A DNA stretch of 64,000 nucleotides, taken from Cycas panzhihuaensis. Its lineage: Eukaryota; Cycadophyta. The stretch is from assembly GCA_023213395.1 (NCBI GenBank), contig CM041465.1, positions 50,103,741-50,167,740 of the forward strand. Direction: 5' to 3'. The position numbers and the translations under genes are program-made. Positions 1-11,663 of this stretch are shown in pieces. The notes under the pieces were generated by a model. That model was not told the origin of the DNA, made no database searches, and saw only the letters and a list, made by a program, of their open reading frames with translations. The number at the start of each line of letters is the position of its first letter. The first letter of the stretch is position 1.

Positions 1-600
1 TCCTTTTCAAAGTAGATCAAAGACCATTTGCAAATGTATTAAGTATTCCTCCTTAAAATTTTTAAATATTAATGTGCATCAAAGTAAATGACAATAAACT
101 TGATAAGATATGGCTTCAATACTGTGTGTATCAACCTCATAAATACCTAAATTGCATGACCAACCATTCATTCAGGCCATCTTTAGTCTTAAATACAATC
201 TTCTATTTATTTCCTTCCCAAATATAAATAAGATGATAACCACTTCAAAGATCAGTCTTTGTAAAATGCTTTCCTCCTCCCAACATGTTTATCAAATCAT
301 CCATTCTTAGTTAAGGAAAATAATACCCAGTGGTTATGTTATTGATGGGTCTTGAATCAATGCATATTCTATAAGACCCATGATTCTTTAGGATAAGTAA
401 GGTAGATATAGAATGTATACTTAAGTTTACCCTCAATAAACCCTTATCCAATAATTCTTGAACCTACCTATTAATTTCTTCATACTCTTGAGGACTTAAT
501 CTATTTGGTGCTTTATTATAAAACTTTTATTTAGGAATTAGATCAAGGTGATAAGTAACATCCTTAAATTGGGCAAAACCTTATGGTAACTCTTTAGGCA
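1..600 (-). pseudogene. G0 Ty3/gypsy reverse transcriptase fragment, left copy (decayed)
   Basis: Read on the minus strand this is a broken Ty3/gypsy RT. From the right edge it gives a pre-RT linker (YHLDLIP), then LSPQEYEEI, then a stretch like VQELLDKGLLRVNLS, then the RT core with FTKTDL, SGYHL and FKTKDGLNEWLVM. Several stops and frameshifts interrupt it. Near positions 75-90 a one-base loss relative to the right-hand copy destroys the YFDD active-site motif. It ends abruptly at position 600 where the C1 LTR begins, so C1 inserted here. The left part, and the RNase H domain that should follow, lie outside the window. It is a near-identical duplicate of 15305-15905. Non-functional. Confidence 0.85.
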
Positions 601-962
601 TGTTGGGATAATACCTAATATACTTTTGTTAACGTGCACCTAAGGCCCCTCAAAGCCACCTTTGGAGCTCCATAAGGTACCTCAGGCCATATAACAGCTA
701 CCACAAGCCACCCAAGATGCTGACAGATCATTATTAAAGTATATACTCATTTATTACTTATTATTTTTTAATACTAATTAAAATTTTGATAGGTTAGGTT
801 GAGGCACTTGCTGCATCCCCAAATTCACTTATAAAAGGGGTGGGAATACCTCCTTAGTGTTTTTTAACACCACCCTTGAATCAATTAGAGATATTAAGTC
901 AATTTGAGCTACAATGCACTTACCAAGTTAATCATCCTGCTTTGCACCTCACACATCCTTCA
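601..962 (+). repeat. C1 copia 5' LTR, left copy
   Basis: A 362-bp LTR starting TGTTGGGATAAT and ending CTTCA, followed directly by a primer-binding-site-like TTTAGTATTAGAGTG. It is a duplicate of 15906-16267, which has the same length. Its first 90 bases resemble the C3 LTR (shared start, and the block CCCCTCAAAGCCA), so C1 and C3 are one family. It lies inside the G0 RT region; the five bases before it are AGGCA. Only this 5' LTR type is found for C1; the 3' LTR was lost at about 31388. Confidence 0.85.
831..837 (+). promoter_or_regulatory. TATA box of the C1 LTR (left copy)
   Basis: TATAAAA followed by GGGG and then TGGGAATACCTCC. The same TATA-like arrangement (TATTTAAGGG, then TGGGAATACCTCC) occurs in both C3 LTRs, so this is the likely core promoter of the family. 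Activity is not implied. Confidence 0.6.
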
Positions 963-3179
963 TTTAGTATTAGAGTGCCAGGTTGACTTCCGTGTGATAT
1001 TCACGGCTATTATTTTATGTCGTATGGTATGTATATAATATTATATTAAAGATTATTAAGGTTTTACCTTATAAAATTATTGATTACATTGTCATTATTT
1101 TTATATGTGTTCATATATTATTTGACACCCTAGTTCTCTATTGCTCACCTACATTCATCTCACTCTTGCTTCTTATAGAATGATCAGAACTATACCATAT
1201 GACTACTCGTTATGATCATGTCTGAGTGCTCCACCTAGTAGTGAAGACCATTTATTTTTTAATCCATCCATTTGAGAGATATCTCTTTCTCTGAGCCTTT
1301 ACCTCTCTTAGTTTCTTGCATGTTTTTTAGTAAATCTAAATTATTTTTTCTTATTCGAGCTTCATTGGTATTTGTAAGAGCCTTTCACCCACTCCTAGTG
1401 CCTAAAAAAGGAGCTTTGAGGTAGTTTAGGGCTACATCTGGCTTTGTTCCTCTTTGTATAGTCTATGAAGACCCTTAGACTTTGGCAGCTTCATTCTCAT
1501 AAACTAGAGTATCTTTCATAGTGTCGTTTATACCAAGACCTCCCTCTCTGTGTTGCACCCCCCCATCTACAATTTTGTGGAGTTTGATAACTGTTTGAAG
1601 TATTTTCAAGGCTCTAGAACCTCTCTAAGTTTGTGCACCCTCCTCTAAGTCCGTGAGCAAAAATCCCATCTCTAAGGTCATTTTCTAGTCGTGTTTCATC
1701 TCTAGTTCCATTGTTAGCATTGTATCTGACATGTTACTTTTTCTTATTCTTCTTCTCCATGTTACTGCAAACATCGAGAAAGTTACAAACACCATCATTT
1801 TATTTATAATTTAATTTTTATTTTATTAAAGTTTATAAAAAAATTAATTGTATTGTATATTAATTTGTGTCCATTGACTTTAGCCCCTATTTCAGTCACT
1901 TTGACCCCTCATATAACCTCGGTCTTCAACGAAAAAGGGGTTTGAACCTCAAATTTTATAAATTATTTTAAATTACTTTTGGTTTTAAAAGAAATTAGCT
2001 CTTTTTCATAATTCTTTGAAGTCTAGAGCCCCCTTGGGTCCCTAGATGATGATCATATTGACCCCCATATACCCTTAGTCTTAACTTGTTAAGGGGATAA
2101 TCAATTTTGTTAAAAGTTTCCTTTGTATTTTTTATTCAAAGAGACTCTGTCACATTTTTTTAGTATATCTCCTCATTGGCATATTAGATTTTAGTGAAAT
2201 TAGTTCCATTATGATCGTATTTCAGAGTGTTATAGCGTAGAATCATTATTTATAAAATTTAAGATTGTTTTGGCTGAGATTTAATTAGTAAAAGTGACCC
2301 TTTCTTTTAACTATTATTTTACTAGCCATAAAGAGGCCTTCTTACCGATTTTGTAATAACTTTGTCATACAAGCTCCGTTTTTCAAACTGTTTAATTTGT
2401 TGGAAAGGTAATTTAGTGTACTACATATTAGAATTAGTTTGGTTATATTTTGATGTCATTTTGTAGGCTTTGTAAGGCTAGTCAATTTGAGCTTCCTGTT
2501 TAGCCTAGATAGGCCTATTTCTTTATACGTTTTAAAGCATTTTATTGTTTCAATTGATTATACTTACATCATTGATCATTATTAATTGATTCTTAAAGTT
2601 ACTATTAGTTCTTGTATATATTTTTAAGTTGTTTTATATCTAGGAGTTATTTTTTTCAGCACTTAGAGTTTTCAGCAACCTAAGTGATGCAAATTCAACA
2701 AACGGGTAAAATCTGTATTAAATCTATTTAGTTCTTACATTATTCATTGAATACATAAAACTTTCTAGTATTCTTATTACTTTAAGAAAAGTTTCTACTT
2801 AAGAATTTTAAGTTTTCACATAGCTATTTTTACTCTTTAAAGGGATAATTAGACATTCTCATTGTCTTGCATACTTTGACAAAGAAGTTATTTTATTTTC
2901 ATTTAAGGCTTTAGTTTCTTATTTCTTTTAAAAGCTACAAAGTTAGTTGCAAATACCATTATTTATTTATCTCAGAATCATTGAAAGCTACAAATTTTAG
3001 TTTTGCCTTTTAAAAACATTAAAGGACCATATAGATTCCTATTTCTTTCTACAAATGTATCAAGTTGGAAGAACTAGTTTGTATATTATATTGTATTCTT
3101 TGGCTTACTTAAAGAAGAAAAACTTCATTACTTTATTTACTTTCTTTAGTGAGATTTAAAAAAAGTTTATTACATATAC
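963..3179 (+). other. C1 5' leader (untranslated), left copy
   Basis: It begins with the primer binding site (TTTAGTATTAGAGTGCC, about 963-979, complementary to initiator tRNA-Met with mismatches). About 2.2 kb of AT-rich, T-rich DNA without a usable reading frame follows. It is the duplicate of 16268-18518 and ends at the start of G1 LTR1. The G1 target sequence TATAC occupies 3175-3179. Long non-coding leaders of this kind also occur in C2 and C3. No gene is seen in this stretch. Confidence 0.7.
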
Positions 3180-3394
3180 TGATCCAAGAGGATCTACCAT
3201 ATGTTTACAGGATGGAGAAAATACTAGGCATTGGTATAACTAAAAGAGATATGGCTAAATGGTATCAAAATTATATGAAATTTTATGTCAAGATAGAAGA
3301 CACGTCCCGCTAGATGTGTAAAAAAGGTGGGGTTTAGAAAATATCATTTGATTAGAGTTCAAGCCTTGTTTTACATAAACTTAATCCCATAGCT

Positions 3395-3788
3395 AGCAGA
3401 AAAAAATAGTAAATACATATTATAATTAAATGAATAAAAATATGGCCAAATGACATCCAAATAAGCTAACATTTTGAAGAAGTGGAGGCGATATGTGTTC
3501 ATATACGTGTACCAAATTTGAGCTAAATTGGAGTCAGGTAAGGTCAGTTACAAGCTACAACTTTTAAGAATTACATGAAGGCCACTTGGACAGCAGAAAA
3601 ACAACAAATACATATTATAATTAAATGAATAAAACTATAGCCAAATGACATCCAAATGAGCTAAAATTTTGAGAAAACGGAGGGGACATATGTTCCTATA
3701 GGTATACCAAATTTAATCTAAATTGGGATTCGTTAAGATCAGTTACAAGCTACAATTGTTTAAGAATTCCATGAAGGCCACTTGGACA
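3395..3788 (+). repeat. 197-bp direct duplication inside the G1 LTR
   Basis: Two units start with AGCAGAAAAA at 3395 and 3592 (period 197). Each runs through an ATTATAATTAAATGAATAAAA block, a CAAATGACATCCAAAT block and a GAAGGCCACTTGGACA end. The same two-unit arrangement is present in LTR2 (from about 9092 and 9289) and LTR4, so it predates the array. Confidence 0.8.
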
Positions 3789-4059
3789 ACATGCATTCTG
3801 TTGGATAGTGGTTATACTTGCAATGATTGCCACTTGTTAAACATGCAATTTTGGTTTCTTTCTATAAGTTAAGACCTATTAAGGGTTGGAGAGGTGGTTC
3901 TTGGAGGTGAAAGGCATTTTACTTAGGAAGCATCCTTGGAGAAGCATTTTGGAGGGTTGGAGTCCCCCTTATGGTATAATTGTATCATTTATTCCTTATA
4001 ATTTTACCATTCTTTTGCTAGTTGATTTCTCCACTATTAAATGGAGATTTTCATAGTTT

Positions 4060-4065
4060 AATAAA
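4060..4065 (+). terminator. Putative LTR polyadenylation signal
   Basis: AATAAA in the 3' part of G1 LTR1, about 180 bp before the LTR end. It is conserved at 9756-9761 in LTR2. Position is typical for an R-region signal, but usage is inferred. Confidence 0.45.
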
Positions 4066-4247
4066 AGTACTACTCCTCATACTATTGGATCAATTTCAAG
4101 GATAAATGATTTAGTGTAGAATTTCCTTTTAGTAAGCTTATTGTTGTTTTGATGTTATTGAGATTTCTACACTAACTCCCAGGATCTCAAGGAGAAAAGG
4201 TTGATAATTGTCTTCTTCACCAACTAAGCTCTTTTGGGATCATATTT

Positions 4248-4259
4248 TGGTATTAGAGC
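4248..4259 (+). other. G1a primer binding site (initiator tRNA-Met)
   Basis: TGGTATTAGAGC, one mismatch from the plant tRNA-Met PBS TGGTATCAGAGC, five bases after the LTR end CA. The G1b equivalent differs at another base. Confidence 0.85.
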
Positions 4260-4375
4260 CTGTGATCTTTGTTGTAGGGACTTGAATGGTACAAACAAGG
4301 AAAGGATACAAAGAGAAAGGTGAAGACTTCCTTGTATTGCAATCACCAAGAAGACAAAGAAAGAATCCAAGCACC

Positions 4376-5938
4376 ATGGCTGAAAAAAAAGATGGAGAAA
4401 TTAGATTTGAAAAGCTTGAGAAGAATGTAGAAGCCTTGATGCAAATGATGACCCACCTTCTACCTCTAGTCAAAGGAAAAGGTAAAGAGAAGGAATTTTA
4501 AGGAGGATCCACATATGACCACAACCATGAAGAGGAAGAGGAGGAGACCTTAAAGCACTCTTTTGAAGAAAGCAAGGGTACTTCATCTCATCAACCCTTC
4601 AAGGTGGAGGCAAAGTTAGATGTTCCAACTTATGATGGAGAGGCAAATGCTAAAAAGTTAGACCATTGGTTGGATCAACTTGAAACCTACTTCACAATTT
4701 ATGCTTATAGTAATGCTCAAAAGCTTTCATTTGCTAGGCTCAAGTTGTGTAAACATGCATTGACATGGTGGAATGCATATTTGAAGACTCATGATATATG
4801 TTTTTTTTCATGGAGGGATTTTAAGAAAATAATAAAGAAGAAATTCTACCCCATAGGTCATGAGGAAGATTAATGGGTCACTTGGCAATATTTACGCCAA
4901 GGGAGAGGTGTAAGTGTCCAAGAGTATACTTCTTTATTTTTTAGGCATGGAATGCTACTTAGTATTAATATGGATGAATATGTCACTCTTATGAAATTCA
5001 TTGGAGGATTACATGAATACATAAGGAAAGAACTAAGGCTTTTTAAGGTTCAATCTATTGGAGAAGCAAGTAGGATGGCTATGGCAATAGAAAGTAAAAG
5101 CAAGAAATCTACATTCATGTCTAAAGATTCTACTTTTACTTCTAATAAGTATGAAAAGAATCATAAATTGCACTCATCTAAAAGGCAAGAAGGAAAGAAG
5201 AAAAGAACTAATTGTGTTAAAAGTTCTAACTATTGTGAGCATTGTGATATTAGTGGTCATATTACAGCAAAGTGTTAGAAGTTGCATCTAGAGCTAAAGC
5301 CAAAGCATATCAAGGATATGGAATTAAGAAAGAAGGAAAAAGGGAAAGCACTACTTTCTGAGGTGGAGATTCAAAGTGAAGGAGAATAAGAGAAGGTTAC
5401 TCTACTTACAAATTATGATGATGATGCTACAAGGGAGGAACTATTTCACTTGAAGCTTCAAGTAGGAAATAGTATTATTAGTGCCATTATAGATCCAGGG
5501 AGCTAAAAGAATTTGATCTCAGAAAGTTTGATAAAGAGCATTGGGTTGGTAACTACTCCTCACCCTCATCCATATCCTCTTGGTTGGATCCATAAAGATG
5601 TGGAAATACAAATATCAAAACAATGTACATTTAAATTTTCCATCACTAATGATTTTGTTGATGAAGTAATATGTGATGTGTTACCATTAGATGTATGCCA
5701 TGTTGTGCTTAGGAGTCCCTATTTGTGGGATCGAGATGCACTCTTCTATCGAAGGGAGAGAAAGTATCAATTGATGAAGGATAACAAGGGCTTCATCATA
5801 AAGGCCACAAAGAAGCACTTGGATAAGATAGCATTAATTTCAGCTACTTAAGCAAAAAGGATGATCAATGCATGTGGTAAATTTGTCATCTTAATGGTAA
5901 GGAGAAAAGAAGAGCTAGGAGATGAAGAAGGTCCTTCT
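4376..5938 (+). pseudogene. G1a gag-protease (decayed)
   Basis: The start ATG at 4376 aligns with the G1b gag start at 10071. The reading frame carries the gypsy gag capsid region (LDVPTYDGE..., WLDQLETYF, then LTWWNAYLK). It continues to a complete CCHC zinc knuckle (YCEHCDISGHITAKC, 5231-5275), followed at once by a TAG. Other stops lie at 4499, 4871, 5387 and 5504. The aspartic protease motif region (about 5490) reads IDPGS then stop, whereas the other copy has a different substitution there. The remaining protease/linker (from about 5513) is open to 5851. Gag would form the particle and package RNA; protease would cleave Gag-Pol. This copy cannot make either. Confidence 0.88.
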
Positions 5939-5967
5939 ACTCACACTCTTCTTATATCACCTAACAA

Positions 5968-7320
5968 ATGCAACAAATTGAGGAGTTAAAGATAAGGTAT
6001 GATATTCTATTTCAACATGTTAATGGGCTACCACCAAAGAGAAAGATAGAGCATGAAATCACTCTTGTAGGAGATGCACCATTGCCTAATGTTGCTTTGT
6101 ATAGGCACTCCATTGTAGAGAATAATGAGATAAAGAGGCAAGTTGAGGAGTTGCTTGATCAAGGGGTCATAAGACCTTCATGTTCACCTTATGGGTCACT
6201 AATTGTCTTAGTGCCTAAGAAGGATGGAGGATGGAGAATGTGTATAGACTTTCATGCTTTGAATAAAATTACAATTAAAAATCACTACCCTTTGCCTCAC
6301 ATAGATGATTTGCTTGATTAAATTCAGTATGCTTGTTATTTTACTAAGTTGGATTTAAAAAGTGGTTATCACCAAGTTAGAGTTAAGGAGGAGGACACAT
6401 GGAAGATGGCCTTCAAAACAAAGCAAGGACTCTTTGAATGGATGGTTATGCCTTTCGAATTGTGTAATGCTCCTATAACATTCATGAGGCTAATGAATGA
6501 ATTGTTAAGGCCTTACTTGGATAATTTTGTTGTTGTCTATCTTGATGACATTTTGATTTTTAGCAACACATGGGAGGAACATTTACAGCACATAGAAGAA
6601 GTTTTAAATACTATGGCTAAGCATCATTTGAAGCTTAATGTGAAGAAGTGTGAATTTAGCAAGGAGAACTTGATCTTCTTAGGCTTTGTGGTTGGAGGAG
6701 GAAAGTTGAGTATCGATCCACTCAAGACTCAATCCATCCTCAAATGGCCTAGGCCAACAAACATCACAGAGGTGAGAAGTTTTTTAGGAGCTTGTCAATA
6801 CTTGAGAAAGTTTATTTTTCATTTCTCATAGGTTGCAACACCTCTACATAGATTAACAAAATCTAGTAGAAAGTTTACTTGGGGTTCCAAGGAGGAAGAA
6901 GCTTTTCTTCTTTTAAAGAAGAAAATTTGTGAAGCACCAGTTTTGGCAATGCCAATTTTGCAAAGGCCTTTTGAAGTAGAAGCTGATGCAAGTGGAAATA
7001 TGATGGGAGTTGTCCTTATTCAAGATGGGAAGCCTATTGCTTACCATTCAGAAGTCTTCACCCCTCAAGTGAAGAACTACCCAACATATGATCAAGAAAT
7101 GTTCACACTTCATCAAGCATGTAAGCATTGGAGGTCATACTTGCTTGGAAAAGAGCTTGTAGTTCATACCGATCATAAGCCTCTTCAATTTTTACAAACC
7201 CAAAGTAAATTACAATAAGCAAGACACATGAAGTGGATGAGTTATTTACAACAATTCAATATTGTAATTAAGTACAAAAAGGGATCTAATAATAAAATTG
7301 CTGATATGTTACCTAGACCA
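5968..7320 (+). pseudogene. G1a reverse transcriptase-RNase H (decayed)
   Basis: RT core: [19 protein letters not shown], then DLKSGYHQVRV, FEWMVMPFE (Glu where G1b has Gly), and the catalytic YLDD at 6538-6549 in VVYLDDILIFS. Then LGFVVGGGKLSIDP and EVRSFLGACQYLRKF, and a stop at 6829-6831 shared with G1b. RNase H follows with EADASG (about 6970), YPTYDQEM and VVHTDHKPL. Stops at 6319 and 7216 break the frame. The YLDD motif itself is intact. It would copy genomic RNA to cDNA in the particle, but is interrupted here. Confidence 0.9.
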
Positions 7321-8835
7321 CCTTGTTCCACTTCTTCTTCTACTTTTGTTTATAGTTCTCTTATGAGTTTGCAGGTGGAACCAATACATCATGAAGAGTA
7401 CAAAGACTTGTACTATGAAGATGAAGCTTTGAAGGAAGAATTAGAGAACCTAGCGAAAGGAAGACCTTCCCAGCTTGCTTGGAAGGATGGTCTACTTTTC
7501 AAAGGGGAGCAGCTCTATGTTCCATCAAAAGGAGACAAGATCAAGTGGCTTAGAGAAGCCCATACTTCTAAAATAGTTGGTCACTTTGGTATATAGAAGA
7601 CTTTAGCAAACTTGAGAAGATATGTTGTATGGCCAAAAATACAAAATGATGTAAAAAAATATGTAAAAGAATGTGTAATGTGTAATACTTTTAAGCCTTC
7701 TTCTAGAAAATTAGGATTGTATACACCACTTCCTATTCCCACTAAACCTTGGGAAAGTATCTCCATTGATTTCTTAGGGGGACTTCCCATGACTAGGAAG
7801 AGACATGATTATCTTTTTGTTGTTGTAGATAGGTTCAAGAAATGATATGTCTAATACCTTGTAAAAGACGATTCTGTGTAGAGGAGCGGTGAGTTATTCT
7901 TTGAGCATGTATGGAAGAATTTTGGCTTGCCTTCTTCCATCATTTCAGATCGGGACACTCGATTCCTTTCATCATTTTAGAAGTCACTATGGGAGATGAT
8001 AGATACCAAATTGAAGAGGAGTACAAGTTTCCATTCTCAAACAGATGGACAAACTGAAGTAGTGAACAGAACTTTGGTACATTTATTAAGGGGATACAAT
8101 TCCAAGCATCCAAAGACTTGGGATGAATCATTGGCTTTTCTACAATTTGCATTTAATAGAGCAATGCATGCATCACACTCTAAAGCACCTTTTGAAGTTT
8201 GTTTAGGATACTTACCTCAAAGTCTATTTAACTTAGAGTTTTCCATGCAAGCTAAGGAAGGATCTATCAAAGAGAAAGAGGAGCATGACAAGGCTTTAAG
8301 ATACTTGGAGAAGATCTAGAGAGTCCACAAAGAAGTACATGATCAACTTCTAAGGACTCAACAAAAGTACAAGGAAAGACATGACAAGCATAGGCAAGAG
8401 TGTACTTTTTAAGAAGGAGATTTAGTATGGTTATACTTAAGCAAGGATAGGTTAAAAGGAGAAGGCAAGAAACTCAAACCTATAAGGTATGGACCATTCA
8501 AGATTTTGAGAAAAGTAGGTGGCAATGCTTTCCAACTTGATCTTTCACCTTATATGTAAATATATTCAGTAGTAAATGCTAAATACTTAAAACTCTTTAA
8601 GCCCTCCATGCTAGATGAGGAACATGACCAGTTCACTTTACCTTCAGTTGATGATTTGTATTTGGAAAGTGAGGAGCCTCTCAAGGAAGATTGTATCTTG
8701 GAGAGAAAATCTACCAAAACAAGACATAAAACACATGAATCTTTCAGGATTGGAGCAGTAGGGCAATTACCTAGTAAGGACAAGTGGTTTAGTAGGAAAC
8801 AAGGAGAACAACACTTCCCCCATCTCCAATTCTAA
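7321..8835 (+). pseudogene. G1a integrase with chromodomain-like tail (decayed)
   Basis: HHCC zinc domain (GHFG... then CVMCN, about 7580-7690). Catalytic core: first Asp in SISIDFLGGLP (about 7765), second Asp in the ISDRD motif (about 7947), and Glu in TEVVNRTL (about 8055). The core is broken by a frameshift at about 7840 that is shared with G1b. Stops at 8317, 8410 (shared with G1b) and 8557 follow. The C-terminal part (PIRYGPFKILRKVGG, about 8478) is the usual gypsy GPF/Y module. The last 50 residues (ILERKSTKTRHKTHES... KWFSRKQGEQHFP) look like a weak chromodomain, used by chromoviruses to direct integration. The chromodomain call is tentative. Confidence 0.85.
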
Positions 8836-8860
8836 GACAAATAGGAGTTGGCTATTTTCC

Positions 8861-8876
8861 AAGGAAGGGGGAGCCA
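8861..8876 (+). other. G1a polypurine tract
   Basis: AAGGAAGGGGGAGCCA immediately before the TGATCC start of LTR2; primer for plus-strand DNA synthesis. The G1b equivalent is at 14553-14568. Confidence 0.85.
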
Positions 8877-9938
8877 TGATCCAGGAGGATCTACCATATG
8901 TTTATAGGATGCAGAAAATGCTAGGCATTGGTATAACTAAACGAGATATGGCCAAATGGTATCAAAATTATATGAAATTTTGTGTAAGGATAGAATACAC
9001 ATCCTAATAGATGTGTACAAAAGGTGGGGTTCAGAAAATATCATTTGATTAGAGTTCAAGCCTTGTTTTTCGTAAAATTAATCCCACAGCTAGCAGAAAA
9101 AAAATAGCAAATATATATTATCATTAAATGAATAAAAATATGGCCAATGACATCCAAATGAGCTAAAATATTAAGGAAGTGGAGGAGACATGTGTTCCTA
9201 TATGTGTACCAAATTTGAGCTAAATTGGAGTTAGTTAAGGTTAATTATAATCCACAACTTTTAAGAATTACATGAAGGTCACTTGGACAGCAGAAAAACA
9301 ACAAATACATATTATAATTAAATGAATAAAAATGTAGTCAAATGACATCCAAATGAGCTAAAATTTTGAGGAAGTGGAGGAACCATGTGTTCCTATATGT
9401 GTAACAAATTTTAGCCAAATTAGGATCCGTTAGGATAAGTTACAAGCTACAACTATTTAAGAATTGCATGAAGGCCACTTGGACAACCTGCATTCTGGTG
9501 GTTAGTGGTTATACTTGTATGATTGCCACTTGTTAAACATGCAATTTTGGTTTCTTTCTATAAATTAAGCCCTATTAGGGGTTGGAGAAGTGGTTCTTGG
9601 AGGTGAAAGGCATTTGACTTGGGAAGCATCCTTGGAGAAACAATTTGGAGGGTTAGAGTCCCCCTTATGGTATAATTGTATCATTTATTCCTTATAATTT
9701 TACCATTCTTTTGCTAGTTGATTTCTCCACCATTAAATGGAGATTTTCATAGTTTAATAAAAGTACTACTCCTCATACTGCTGGATCAATTTTGAGGATA
9801 AATAATTTGATGTAGAATTTCCTTTTGGTGAGCTCATTGTTGTTTTGATGTTATTGAGATTTCTACACTAACTCCTAGGATCTCAAGGAGAAAAGGTTGA
9901 TAATTGACTTCTTCACCAACTAAGCTCTTTTGGGATCA
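8877..9938 (+). repeat. G1 LTR2 (shared LTR between G1a and G1b)
   Basis: 1062 bp, TGATCC...GGATCA. It serves as 3' LTR of G1a and 5' LTR of G1b, with no duplicated target between them. That is the arrangement expected from unequal recombination between LTRs, not from two insertions. AATAAA at 9756 and a TATA-like CTATAAATTA near 9560 are present. Confidence 0.92.
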
Positions 9939-9943
9939 TATTT

Positions 9944-9955
9944 TGGTGTCAGAGC
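9944..9955 (+). other. G1b primer binding site (initiator tRNA-Met)
   Basis: TGGTGTCAGAGC, one mismatch from the plant tRNA-Met PBS, five bases after the LTR2 end. Confidence 0.85.
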
Positions 9956-10070
9956 TTGTGATCTTTGTTGTAGGGACTTGAATGGTATAAACAAGGAAAG
10001 GATACAAAGAGAAAGGTGAAGACTTCCTTGTGTTGCAATCACCAAGAAGACAAAGAAAGAATCCAGCACC

Positions 10071-11663
10071 ATGGCTAAAAAAGAAGATGGAGAAATTAGA
10101 TTTGAAAAGCTTGAGAAGAACTTAGAAGCCTTGATGCAAATGATGACCCACCTTCTACCTCTAGTCAAAGGAAAAGGCAAAGAGAAAGAATTTGAAGGAG
10201 GGTCCACATATGACCACAACCATGAAGAGGAAGAGGAGAAGACCTTAAAGCACTCTTTTGAAGAAAGCAAGGGTACTTCATCTCATCAACCCTTCAAGGT
10301 GGAGGCAAAGTTGGATATTCCAACTTATGATGGAGAGGTAAATACTAAAAAGTTAGACCATTGGTTGGATCAACTTGAAACCTACTTCATAATTTATGCT
10401 TATAGTAATGCTCAAAAGCTTTCATTTGCTAGGCTCAAGTTGTGTAAACATGCATTGACATGGTGGAATGCATATTTGAAGACTCATGATGTATCTTCTT
10501 TTTCATGGAGGGATTTTAAGAAAATAATAAAGAAGCAATTCTACCCCATAGGTCATGAGGAAGACCAATGGGTCACTTGGCAATATTTATGCCAAGGGAG
10601 AGGTGTAAGTGTCCAAGAGTATACTTCTTTATTTTTTAGGCATAGCATGCTACTTGGTATTAATATGGATGAACATGTCACTCTTATGAAATTCATTGGA
10701 GGATTACATGAATACATAAGGAAGGAACTAAGGCTTTTTAAGGTTCAATCCATTAGAGAAGCAAGTAGGATGGCTATGGAAATAGAAAGTAAAAGCAAGA
10801 AATCTACATTCATGTCTAAAGATTCTACTTTTACTTCTAATAAGCATGAAAAGAATCCTAAATTGCACTCATCTAAAAGGCAAGAAGGAAAGAAGAAAAG
10901 AACTAATTTTGTTAAAAGTTCTAATTATTGTGAGCATTATGATATTAATGGTCATATTATAGCAATGTGTTGGAAATTGCATCTAGAGCTAAAGCCAAAG
11001 CATATCAAGGATATAGAATTAAGAAAGAAGGAAAAAGGGAAAGCACTACTTTCTGAGGTGGAGATTCAAAGTGAAGGAGAAGAAGAGAAGGTTGCTCTAC
11101 TTACAAATTATGAAGATGATGCTATAAGGGAGGAACTATTTCACTTGAAGCTTCAAATAGGAAATAGTATTATTGGTGCCATTATAGATTCAAGGAGCCA
11201 AAAGAATTTGATCTCAAAAAGTTTGGTAAAGAGCATTGGGTTGGTAACTACTCCTCACCCTCATCCATATCCTCTTGGTTAGATCCATAAAGATGTGGAA
11301 ATGCAAATATCAAAGCAATGTACACTTAAATTTTCCATCATTAATGATTTTGTTGATGAAGTAATATGTGATGTGGTGTCATTAGATGTATGCCATGTTG
11401 TGCTTGGGAGTCCCTATTTGTGGGATCGAGATGCACTCTTCTATCGAAGGGAGAGAAAGTATCGGTTGATGAAGGATAACAAGGGCTTCATCATAAAGGC
11501 CACAAAGAAGCACTTGGATAAGATAGTATTAATTTCAGCTACTCAAGCAAAAGGGATGATCAATGCATGTGGTAAATTCATCATCTTAATGGTAAGGAGA
11601 AAAGAAGAGCTAGGAGATGAAGAAGGTCCTTCTACTCACACTCTTCTTATATCACCTAAATAA
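10071..11663 (+). pseudogene. G1b gag-protease (longest surviving frame of the window)
   Basis: The start ATG at 10071 sits in a good context (CACCATGG). The frame is open for 403 codons to a TAG at 11280-11282, then reopens to 11663. Order: charged N-terminus, capsid domain (LDIPTYDGE, WLDQLETYF, LTWWNAYLK, FYPIGHEEDQW, SVQEYTSLFF, FIGGLHEYIRKEL), basic linker, zinc knuckle and protease. The knuckle reads YCEHYDINGHIIAMC, so its second cysteine is tyrosine. The protease site is IDSRS, again not the family's usual D-S-G. Gag length is close to normal for plant gypsy elements. The combination suggests a recently silenced but non-functional copy. Confidence 0.9.

Larger units (their letters stand above)
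3180..4242 (+). repeat. G1 LTR1 (5' LTR of G1a)
   Basis: 1063 bp, TGATCC...GGATCA, followed four bases later by the primer binding site. Near-identical LTRs lie at 8877-9938 and 18519-19580, with a truncated one at 14569-14827. It holds an internal direct duplication (3395-3788), a TATA-like CTATAAG near 3863 and an AATAAA at 4060. The target copy TATAC precedes it. Confidence 0.92.
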
